Assembly (NCBI GenBank): GCA_029881635.1
Contig: JAOUMG010000108.1
Span: 1 to 6,759, forward strand
Direction: 5' to 3'
DNA from: Paracoccaceae bacterium
GTDB taxonomy: Bacteria > Pseudomonadota > Alphaproteobacteria > Rhodobacterales > Rhodobacteraceae
Length of the DNA stretch: 6,759 bases
The position numbers were made by a program, and so were the translations under genes. The notes below the pieces were generated by a model. The model had not been told where the DNA came from. It did not search any database and saw nothing but the letters and a program-made list of their open reading frames with translations. Below, in pieces: positions 1 to 5,439 of this stretch. The stretch's first letter is position 1. Each line of letters starts with the position of its first letter.

Positions 1-470
1 CCACCGCCGATACGGCAGGAAAATCGCCGCTGGCGCAGCGGATTTTTTCCACCGAGGGCGTTGCAGGCGTGTTTTTCGGCAATGATTTCATCACGGTGAC
101 CAAGACTGATGCGGTCCTCTGGGAACATATCAAGCCGGCCATTCTCGGCGCGATCATGGAACATTTCCAGTCGGGCCAGGCGGTCATCGAAGGCGAACAG
201 GCGGCCTCAGGCCATGCCAGCCATGATGGCCCGGACGAGGATATCGTCAATCAGATCAAGGAATTGCTTGATACCCGCGTGCGGCCTGCAGTGGCGCAAG
301 ACGGTGGTGACATCACCTTCCACGGCTTTGACCGGGGCATAGTCTATCTGCACATGCAGGGGGCATGTGCAGGGTGTCCGTCATCGACTCTGACGCTGAA
401 AATGGGGATTGAGAACCTTCTGCGCCATTATATCCCCGAAGTGGTCGAGGTACGGCCCGTTGCCGCCTGA
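1..470 (+). CDS. NifU-family Fe-S cluster scaffold protein (5' end missing)
   Basis: The protein has the two-domain Nfu architecture. Its role in the family is to assemble or carry an iron-sulfur cluster and pass it to cytoplasmic target enzymes. The reading frame is open from base 3 with no stop before the window edge, giving 155 visible codons. The first residues (SPLAQRIF, then GVFFGNDFITVTK) match the N-terminal Nfu domain, so the real start lies upstream, probably 30-40 codons. The in-frame GTG at 69 falls inside this domain and is not the start. After an acidic linker comes the C-terminal NifU domain (RPAVAQDGGDI, then GACAGCPSSTLTLKMGIENLL). Its CxxC pair at bases 366-377 is the expected cluster ligand. 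The gene ends at TGA 468-470, inside the start region of tsaB. This is the stand-alone housekeeping type, with no nitrogen-fixation gene in view. Family assignment is firm; the specific target proteins are unknown. Confidence 0.93.
   Translation, partial: TADTAGKSPLAQRIFSTEGVAGVFFGNDFITVTKTDAVLWEHIKPAILGAIMEHFQSGQAVIEGEQAASGHASHDGPDEDIVNQIKELLDTRVRPAVAQDGGDITFHGFDRGIVYLHMQGACAGCPSSTLTLKMGIENLLRHYIPEVVEVRPVAA
447..450 (+). promoter_or_regulatory. Ribosome binding site deciding the tsaB start
   Basis: GAGG lies nine bases upstream of TTG 460 and inside the end of the nifU-like gene. It favours TTG 460 over the other in-frame candidates, TTG 409 (which would add 17 residues unlike any TsaB) and TTG 475 (which would begin directly at the first beta strand). 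Confidence 0.5.
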
Positions 471-1122
471 GCCGTTGATCCTTGGATTTGACACGTCGGC
501 CGCGCATTGCGCGGCCGCTTTGGTCTTGGGCGACAGGGTGATTGCCCAGCGTCACGAAGACATGGCCAAAGGACAGGCGGAACGGCTTTTCCCGATGCTG
601 GAGGCATTGCTGGCAGAGGCGGGCACGGGCTGGCGCGATCTTTCGGCGATTGGCGTGGGCGTCGGGCCGGGAAATTTCACCGGCGTGCGCATATCCGTGG
701 CCTCGGCGCGCGGTTTGGCACTGTCGCTTGGCATCCCCGCAATTGGCGTCACATTGCTTGAGGCGATGGCACTGGGGACAGAGGGACCGGTGCTGACGCT
801 TCTCGATGCGCGGAGGGGTCAGGTATATTTGCAGAGTTTCGGTTATGGCGCCGCGCCGGAACCGGTGATGTGCGATCCGGCCGAGATAACATCGGCATCT
901 CATGGCCTTACCGGGCTGACCTGCATCGGCCAGATGGCAAATGACCTGGCCGCGCGCCTCGGGGCACGATCTGCACCGGCCGCAAATGATCCTGCCCCGG
1001 CCATTGCGATCATTGCGGCACGTGTCCCAAATGCGTCGGCATTGGCCCGCCCGGCGCCGCTTTATCTGCGTGCAGCTGATGCGGCGCCATCGCGCGAAGC
1101 ACCGCCCGTGATGTTGCCGTGA
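460..1122 (+). CDS. tsaB: TsaB, tRNA threonylcarbamoyladenosine biosynthesis protein
   Basis: TsaB is the non-catalytic partner of TsaD in the cytoplasmic TsaBDE complex. The complex transfers threonylcarbamoyl to A37 of ANN-decoding tRNAs (t6A). From TTG 460 the product is 220 residues, normal for the family. It begins MPPEPLILGFDTS, the first strand of the ASKHA (actin-like) fold. Further family marks are MAKGQAERLFPML (residues 35-47), GPGNFTGVRI (69-78; most homologues have S where this has N), DARRGQVYLQSF (116-127) and a C-terminal PLYLRAADA. The start overlaps the end of the nifU-like gene by 11 bases and the stop is in a GTGA overlap with rimI, so translation of the three genes is probably coupled. 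A TTG start followed by a strong hairpin (497-517) suggests modest expression; that is inference. A longer start at TTG 409 is possible but has no family support. Confidence 0.93.
   Translation: MPPEPLILGFDTSAAHCAAALVLGDRVIAQRHEDMAKGQAERLFPMLEALLAEAGTGWRDLSAIGVGVGPGNFTGVRISVASARGLALSLGIPAIGVTLLEAMALGTEGPVLTLLDARRGQVYLQSFGYGAAPEPVMCDPAEITSASHGLTGLTCIGQMANDLAARLGARSAPAANDPAPAIAIIAARVPNASALARPAPLYLRAADAAPSREAPPVMLP
497..517 (+). repeat. Perfect 9-bp inverted repeat in early tsaB
   Basis: CGGCCGCGC (497-505) and GCGCGGCCG (509-517) are exact reverse complements separated by ATT. The mRNA could fold a 9-bp, all-GC stem at codons 13-20 of tsaB. The bases that follow (CTTTGGTC) are not a U-tract, so this is not a classical intrinsic terminator. 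It encodes the family-conserved SAAHCAA stretch, so it may be a by-product of GC-rich alanine codons. Confidence 0.5.
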
Positions 1123-1532
1123 CACCCGTAGTTCTGGCAGAAATTCACGCGGCGTGCTTTACGGTGCCCCGCCCGTGGACGGCCACAGAATTCGCGGCCC
1201 TATTGGCGACGGATGGTACTTTCACAATTGCCGAATCGCAGGGTTTTTTGCTGGCCCGCGCCATTGCGGATGAGGCTGAAATTCTGACATTGGCCGTTAT
1301 GCCAGCTGCGCGCCAGCAAGGGATCGCATTCAGGCTGCTGGCCGGATTCAAGACAGTCGCGGTGGAACGCGGTGTTAATACGGCGTTTCTGGAGGTGGCA
1401 GCGGACAATGAACCGGCGCTGACCCTTTACGCAAAAGCTGGCTTTACCCCAACCGCCGCGCGAAAAGCCTATTATGCGCGCCCCGGGGGCAAGGCCGTCG
1501 ATGCGGTAATCCTGTCATTGGTGCTTGCCTGA
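1119..1532 (+). CDS. rimI: RimI-type ribosomal protein alanine N-acetyltransferase
   Basis: This is a GNAT-fold acetyltransferase. In the RimI family it transfers acetyl from acetyl-CoA to the N-terminal alanine of ribosomal protein S18, and sometimes other proteins, in the cytoplasm. The 137-residue product has the usual order: helix 1 with PRPWTATEF (residues 17-25), strand 4 EILTLAV (54-60), the pyrophosphate-binding loop RQQGIA (65-70), then LEVAADNEPALTLYAKAGF (91-109) and RKAYYARP (115-122). E92 and Y104 are 12 residues apart, the spacing I recall for the catalytic Glu/Tyr pair of enteric RimI. The GTG start shares GTGA with the tsaB stop, and no clear Shine-Dalgarno is visible, so translation probably depends on re-initiation after tsaB. 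The tsaB-rimI pairing supports the name. The true substrate cannot be read from sequence, and a relaxed-specificity GNAT is possible. Confidence 0.88.
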   Translation: MTPVVLAEIHAACFTVPRPWTATEFAALLATDGTFTIAESQGFLLARAIADEAEILTLAVMPAARQQGIAFRLLAGFKTVAVERGVNTAFLEVAADNEPALTLYAKAGFTPTAARKAYYARPGGKAVDAVILSLVLA

Positions 1533-1591
1533 CAACTACCAATGGTTTTGATCGAATGGTAAAATTGCCCTCGGTCTGCAGCAGATTCCTG

Positions 1592-1620
1592 TTGACCCCC
1601 CCGGGCAGTTGCGAACTAAT
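1592..1620 (+). promoter_or_regulatory. Candidate sigma-70-type promoter for the transporter operon
   Basis: TTGACC (1592-1597) matches the -35 consensus at 5 of 6 positions. ACTAAT (1615-1620) matches the -10 at 4 of 6, with an exact 17-base spacer, giving a start near 1627 and a leader of about 77 bases. The -10 lacks the important second-position A. A rival pair, CTGACA (1529-1534) and TCGAAT (1552-1557), also has 17 bases between the boxes and scores about the same. A promoter somewhere in the 1533-1703 gap is likely because this gap is the only sizeable break in the window. Just upstream of the -35, TCTGCAGCAGA (1575-1585) is a short inverted repeat that could be an operator, with no known regulator to name. 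Confidence 0.35.
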
Positions 1621-1624
1621 CAAC

Positions 1625-1646
1625 GGTGATCCGCAAGAGATCGACC
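1625..1646 (+). other. Possible leader stem-loop
   Basis: GGTGATC (1625-1631) can pair with GATCGACC (1639-1646) as seven base pairs with one bulged G and a 7-base loop. It sits at the predicted transcription start of the transporter operon. A second weak pairing, GCTG (1648-1651) with CAGC (1665-1668) around the palindrome CCCGCGGG (1657-1664), follows. There is no U-tract and no recognisable purine-riboswitch core. Apart from these and the candidate promoter I see nothing in 1533-1703. Confidence 0.25.
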
Positions 1647-1692
1647 TGCTGGACACCCCGCGGGCAGCCTTTACGGCAAAACGATTAGAACC

Positions 1693-1697
1693 GGGAG
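1693..1697 (+). promoter_or_regulatory. Ribosome binding site of the binding-protein gene
   Basis: GGGAG lies six bases before ATG 1704. It favours this start over the in-frame ATG at 1713 (15 bases away), which would shorten the signal peptide by three residues. Confidence 0.6.
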
Positions 1698-1703
1698 ATA
1701 TCA

Positions 1704-2699
1704 ATGACCCTTATGAAAAAATTCCTCGGCGCGGCTGCGACACTGGCGCTATCGACTGGCGCCGTTCTGGCCGACCCGGCGATCATCTACGACCTTGGCG
1801 GTAAGTTCGACAAGTCGTTCAACGAAGCAGCCTTTAATGGTGCCGAACGTTGGAAGGCCGAAACCGGTGGCACCTATAAAGAGCTGGAAATGCAATCCGA
1901 AGCCCAGCGCGAACAGGCGCTGCGCCGTCTGGCCGAAGGTGGTGCCAACCCCGTGGTCATGACCGGTTTTGCCTTTGGCGATGTGTTGGGACAGGTTGCT
2001 CCGGATTTCCCGGACACCAAGTTTGCGATCATCGACGTTGACTGGCTGGACATGCCAAACGTGCTGCAGGTTGCCTTTACCGAGCATGAGGGCAGCTATC
2101 TGGTCGGCATGATGGCGGCAATGGCGTCCGAATCCGGCACGGTCGGCTTTATCGGTGGCATGGACATTCCGCTGATCCGCAAATTCGCCTGTGGCTACGT
2201 GCAGGGCGCGAAAGCGGCAAATCCGAATGTGACCGTCATCCAGAATATGACCGGTACGACCCCGGCTGCGTGGAACGACCCGGTCAAGGGTGCAGAACTT
2301 GCCAAAGCGCAGAAATCACAAGGTGCAGACGTTATCTATGCCGCCGCCGGCGGCACCGGTATTGGCGTTTTGCAGGCGGCTGCAGACGAGGGCATCCTTT
2401 CCATCGGCGTCGACAGCAACCAGAACCACATGCATCCGGGGAAAGTTCTGACCTCGATGCTGAAGCGGGTTGATAATGCCGTCTACGAAGCCTTCAAGGC
2501 TGGCCCCGATCTGGAAACCGGTATGGTAAAAGTGATGGATCTGGCCAGCGAAGGCGTCGGCTATGCGCTGGACGAATACAACGCGCCTTTGGTGACCGAT
2601 GAGATGAAAGCCGCTGTTGATGCCGCCGCGGAACAGATCAAATCCGGTGCAACCAAAGTTCATGACTATTCAACCGACAGCACCTGCCCGGTAAGCTGA
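1704..2699 (+). CDS. BMP-family nucleoside ABC transporter, periplasmic substrate-binding protein
   Basis: This is the soluble receptor of a BMP/PnrA-type importer, a family whose characterised members bind purine (and some pyrimidine) nucleosides. The 331-residue product has a clear Sec signal peptide: MKK at residues 4-6, a hydrophobic stretch to about 20, and cleavage likely after VLA (21-23). No lipobox Cys follows, so the protein should be free in the periplasm, unlike the lipoprotein members of spirochaetes and Firmicutes. BMP motifs in order are KFDKSFNEAAFNG (34-46), FAFGD (89-93), FTEHEGSYLVG (125-135), GFIGGMDIPLIRKF (148-161), GADVIYAAAGGTG (207-219), and GVDSNQ (235-240) with D237, which by family analogy contacts the ribose. 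C163 and C328 are the only mature cysteines and could form a disulfide. The gene is followed after 11 bases by the ATPase gene. Nucleoside specificity is inferred from the family and from the downstream phosphorylase; the exact ligand is not readable. Confidence 0.93.
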   Translation: MTLMKKFLGAAATLALSTGAVLADPAIIYDLGGKFDKSFNEAAFNGAERWKAETGGTYKELEMQSEAQREQALRRLAEGGANPVVMTGFAFGDVLGQVAPDFPDTKFAIIDVDWLDMPNVLQVAFTEHEGSYLVGMMAAMASESGTVGFIGGMDIPLIRKFACGYVQGAKAANPNVTVIQNMTGTTPAAWNDPVKGAELAKAQKSQGADVIYAAAGGTGIGVLQAAADEGILSIGVDSNQNHMHPGKVLTSMLKRVDNAVYEAFKAGPDLETGMVKVMDLASEGVGYALDEYNAPLVTDEMKAAVDAAAEQIKSGATKVHDYSTDSTCPVS

Positions 2700-2707
2700 G
2701 GCCGGGC
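2686..2707 (+). other. Stem-loop spanning the binding-protein stop and ATPase RBS
   Basis: GCCCGG (2686-2691) and CCGGGC (2702-2707) are exact reverse complements around a 10-base loop, with possible G-U pairs at both ends of the stem. The loop contains the TGA stop of the binding-protein gene (2697-2699) and the GAGG (2698-2701) that serves the ATPase start at 2711. No U-tract follows. It could protect the upstream message from 3' decay or tune ATPase translation. Confidence 0.45.
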
Positions 2708-2710
2708 GAC

Positions 2711-4297
2711 ATGGTCGCAGACACACAAGCGGGGCGGCAGCACGATGCCGCCGCCCCGGTACAGGCTGCGCTGGCAATCGAGCTGCGCGGGATTTCCAAG
2801 GCTTTTGGCTCGGTTCAGGCCAACAAGGATATCTCGATCCAGGTTGCCAAGGGCACGATCCACGGCATTATCGGTGAAAACGGCGCAGGAAAATCGACGC
2901 TGATGTCGATCCTTTATGGCTTTTACAAAGCCGATAGCGGCCAGATATTCATCAATGGTCAGCCGACGCTGATCGCTGACAGCCAGGCGGCGATCCGTGC
3001 GGGCATCGGCATGGTTTTCCAGCATTTCAAGCTGGTCCAGAATTTCTCGGTTCTGGAAAACGTGATCCTTGGGGCAGAAGATGGGGCTCTCTTGCGACCG
3101 TCGCTGGCCAAGGCGCGCAAGGTGTTGGGCGATCTGGCACGCGAATATGAACTGGATGTGGACCCGGATGCGCTGATCGAAGAGCTTTCAGTGGGTCACC
3201 AGCAGCGGGTCGAGATTTTGAAGGCCCTTTACCGCCATGCCGATATCCTGATCCTTGATGAACCCACCGGCGTTTTGACGCCGGATGAGGCCGATCATTT
3301 GTTCCGTATCCTCAAAGGGTTGAAAGAACAGGGCAAGACCATAATCCTGATCACGCACAAATTGCGCGAGATCATGGAAATCACCGACACAGTCAGCGTG
3401 ATGCGCAGGGGCGAAATGACCGCCACGGTCAAAACCGCCGGAACCAGCCCTGAAGAATTGGCCGAACTGATGGTGGGCCGCAAGGTTTTGCTGGATGTCG
3501 CCAAGACCCCGGCGAAACCCGGGCGCACGGTTCTGGAGGTGGAGAACCTGCGTGTGCGTGATGCCGACGGGGTGGAACGGCTGAAGGGCATCAGCCTTTC
3601 CATCCGTGCGGGCGAAATTCTGGGCATTGCCGGCGTGTCTGGCAACGGCCAGTCGGAATTGCTGGAGGTGTTGGGCGGCATTGAGCATGGGACGGGCACC
3701 ATAAAGATCAACGGCGAGGTTATTGATCTGACCGGCAAGTCATCGGATGCCCAATCACGCCGTGCCCGCGGTATTGCCCATGTGCCCGAAGACCGCCAGC
3801 ATCTGGGCATGATCATGGATTTCACCGCATGGGAAAACATGTGCTTTGGTTATCACAACGATCCGGCCTATCAGAAAAACGCCCTTCTGATGGACAATGA
3901 CGCGATCCGGGCCGATGCCGAAGGCAAGATAGAGCGCTTTGACGTGCGCCCGCCCGATTGCTGGCTGCCCGCCAAAAGCTTCTCTGGCGGCAATCAGCAA
4001 AAGATCATCCTCGCGCGCGAGATCGAGCGCAACCCCGACCTTTTGCTGGTTGGCCAGCCAACGCGCGGGGTCGATATCGGGGCGATCGAATTCATTCACA
4101 AGCGTATTGTTGAGCTGCGCGATGCCGGAAAAGCCATTTTGCTGGTCTCAGTAGAACTTGATGAAATCATGTCACTTTCCGACCGCATCGTGGTGATGTT
4201 CGACGGGCGCATCATGGGCGAACGCCTGCCCGAGGAAACCGATGAGCGGCAACTGGGCCTGATGATGGCAGGGGTTGGCGAAGGGGAAGGCGCATGA
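2711..4297 (+). CDS. BMP-type nucleoside ABC transporter, double-domain ATP-binding protein
   Basis: This cytoplasmic ATPase of 528 residues carries two fused nucleotide-binding domains, as in the ribose/nucleoside importer family. Domain 1 (about 21-255) is complete: Walker A GENGAGKST (55-63), Q-loop Q104, signature LSVGHQQ (159-165), Walker B ILILDEP (179-185) and H-loop H216. Domain 2 (about 275-515) is altered. Its Walker A reads GVSGNGQS (308-315) with Q in place of K, the signature FSGGNQQK (424-431) is intact, the Walker B end reads VGQPTRGVD (447-455) with G-Q where D-E is expected, and the H-loop position reads VSVEL with no His. One competent and one degenerate ATP site is the rule in this family. 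The only plausible start is ATG 2711, with GAGG nine bases upstream. The first 20 residues are a poorly conserved Ala/Gln-rich leader whose coding sequence forms a hairpin (2730-2758). The stop overlaps the next start as ATGA. Confidence 0.95.
   Translation: MVADTQAGRQHDAAAPVQAALAIELRGISKAFGSVQANKDISIQVAKGTIHGIIGENGAGKSTLMSILYGFYKADSGQIFINGQPTLIADSQAAIRAGIGMVFQHFKLVQNFSVLENVILGAEDGALLRPSLAKARKVLGDLAREYELDVDPDALIEELSVGHQQRVEILKALYRHADILILDEPTGVLTPDEADHLFRILKGLKEQGKTIILITHKLREIMEITDTVSVMRRGEMTATVKTAGTSPEELAELMVGRKVLLDVAKTPAKPGRTVLEVENLRVRDADGVERLKGISLSIRAGEILGIAGVSGNGQSELLEVLGGIEHGTGTIKINGEVIDLTGKSSDAQSRRARGIAHVPEDRQHLGMIMDFTAWENMCFGYHNDPAYQKNALLMDNDAIRADAEGKIERFDVRPPDCWLPAKSFSGGNQQKIILAREIERNPDLLLVGQPTRGVDIGAIEFIHKRIVELRDAGKAILLVSVELDEIMSLSDRIVVMFDGRIMGERLPEETDERQLGLMMAGVGEGEGA
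2730..2758 (+). other. GC-rich stem-loop in the first codons of the ATPase gene
   Basis: CGGGGCGGC (2730-2738) and GCCGCCCCG (2750-2758) are perfect 9-base reverse complements around an 11-base loop, starting 20 bases after the A of the ATG. The stem is entirely G-C pairs. An alternative inner pairing uses GGCA (2736-2739) with TGCC (2746-2749). It lies in the part encoding the non-conserved N-terminal leader, ahead of the first ABC strand. It has no U-tract, so it is not a standard terminator. Confidence 0.5.
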
Positions 4298-5439
4298 CCC
4301 GATTGCCAAGATGGGCCGACCTGGTTCTGGTGCCGCTGATCAGTCTGCTGCTGGCAGGGATCATTTCTGCGCTGGTCATTCTGGCGATTGGCGAAAGCCC
4401 GTCAGAGGCGCTGAAAACCATGGTGGTGGGGGCCGTCGGGTCGCCCTATGCCTGGGGTTATACGCTCTATTACGCGACCAGCTTCATGTTCACCGGTCTT
4501 GCGGTGACAGTGGCGTTTCATGCCAGCCTTTTCAACATCGGTGGCGAAGGGCAGGCGCAGCTTGGCGGGCTTGGCGTGGCGCTGGTCTGTCTGGCACTGC
4601 CCTGGCCGCATTGGACGCTGGCGCTGATGGCCGCGATGATCGGGGCGGCGCTGTTTGGCGCTGCCTGGGCGGCGGTACCGGCCTATCTTCAGGCCAAGCG
4701 CGGTAGCCATATCGTGATCACCACGATCATGTTCAACTACATCGGTGCGGCGCTGATCATCTACCTTCTGGTCAACGTGCTGCGCCCGGCAGGCCAGATG
4801 GATCCTGCAACCGCGCGTTTCCCCGAAGGCGCCGCCTTGCCACAGTTCCATGACATCCCGTTCATCCGCAACCTCTACCTCAGATACGATGGGTCCGGTG
4901 TGGCACGGCTGAACGCGGCGGGCGAGCCGATTTACCAGCAGGTTCCAGCAAACGTGACCTTGTTCATCGCCGTATTGGCCTGCTGGCTCGTCTGGTTGCT
5001 GCTTTGGCGGACACGGACCGGCTATGAGATCCGGGCATTTGGCAAATCGCAGCAGGCGGCAATATATGCCGGCATATCACCCGTTAGGATCACGATGATC
5101 GCCATGCTGATTTCAGGTGCCCTTGCCGGCCTCATGTCGATCAACAACGTGATGGGCGAAAGCGGGCGCCTGTTGCAGAACTCGGCCGAAGGCGCCGGTT
5201 TCATCGGTATCGCGGTGGCGTTGATGGGGCGTAACCATCCGGTCGGCGTGTTCCTTGCCGCCATCCTGTTCGGGTTTCTCTATCAAGGCGGGGCAGAGCT
5301 TGGTTTGCTGACCGGCATTCCAATAGAGCTCAGGACGGTTGTGCAGGGTCTGGTGATCCTGTTCACCGGGGCGCTTGATCATATGGTGCGGATGATCCTC
5401 GGGCTGTTCTTCCGGCCTCGCAGGACGGTGGTGACGTAA
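4294..5439 (+). CDS. BMP-type nucleoside ABC transporter, permease 1
   Basis: This is the larger inner-membrane permease of the importer, in the branched-chain amino acid/ribose permease family (BPD_transp_2). It forms half of the translocation pore. The 381 residues are strongly hydrophobic, with clear membrane segments near 10-32, 59-76, 89-104, 108-130, 140-162, 220-239, 265-283, 300-333 and 346-370. Family motifs are FNIGGEGQ (80-87), RTGYEIRAFGKSQQAAIYAG (240-260, the cytoplasmic loop expected to dock on the ATPase) and GAGFIGIAVALMGRNHPVG (300-318). Residues 164-219, between two membrane segments, form an unusually polar loop including LYLRYDGSGVARLNAAGEP (194-212), probably periplasmic. 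The start overlaps the ATPase stop as ATGA, with AGGGGA six bases upstream. The stop TAA shares its last A with the next start. Confidence 0.93.
   Translation: MTRLPRWADLVLVPLISLLLAGIISALVILAIGESPSEALKTMVVGAVGSPYAWGYTLYYATSFMFTGLAVTVAFHASLFNIGGEGQAQLGGLGVALVCLALPWPHWTLALMAAMIGAALFGAAWAAVPAYLQAKRGSHIVITTIMFNYIGAALIIYLLVNVLRPAGQMDPATARFPEGAALPQFHDIPFIRNLYLRYDGSGVARLNAAGEPIYQQVPANVTLFIAVLACWLVWLLLWRTRTGYEIRAFGKSQQAAIYAGISPVRITMIAMLISGALAGLMSINNVMGESGRLLQNSAEGAGFIGIAVALMGRNHPVGVFLAAILFGFLYQGGAELGLLTGIPIELRTVVQGLVILFTGALDHMVRMILGLFFRPRRTVVT

Noticed and set aside
313..1125. Long open frame on the - strand (270 codons) opposite nifU-like/tsaB
   Set aside because: It is antisense to two well-identified genes, is Arg/Cys/His-rich with no recognisable domain, and is the usual shadow of GC-rich coding sequence.
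1541..1560. Direct repeat AATGGT (1541-1546 and 1555-1560) after rimI, possible terminator or operator
   Set aside because: Six bases repeated once in an AT-rich patch is within chance, and the local pairing is too weak for a terminator.
1533..1703. Purine riboswitch in the leader of the nucleoside transporter operon
   Set aside because: Considered because of the operon's function, but the conserved core and loop-loop sequences of purine riboswitches are not present in the gap.
1444..1704. Open frame on the - strand covering the rimI/transporter gap
   Set aside because: Its 86 codons have no family resemblance and no clear RBS, and they overlap both the rimI end and the leader. A gene here would also read against all its neighbours.
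1556..1804. Open frame on the + strand starting in the intergenic gap
   Set aside because: It overlaps the signal-peptide region of the binding-protein gene in another frame and has no domain; its sequence is low-complexity Arg/Gly/Pro at the end.
2343..2354. 12-bp palindrome GCCGCCGGCGGC in the binding-protein gene
   Set aside because: It is explained by Ala/Gly codons of the conserved AAAGG motif in GC-rich DNA, and has no loop to form an ordinary hairpin.
5064..5077. Perfect 14-bp palindrome ATATGCCGGCATAT inside permease 1
   Set aside because: It lies in the conserved coding loop (IYAGI). One palindrome of this length is not surprising in about 6.7 kb, and nothing nearby suggests an operator.
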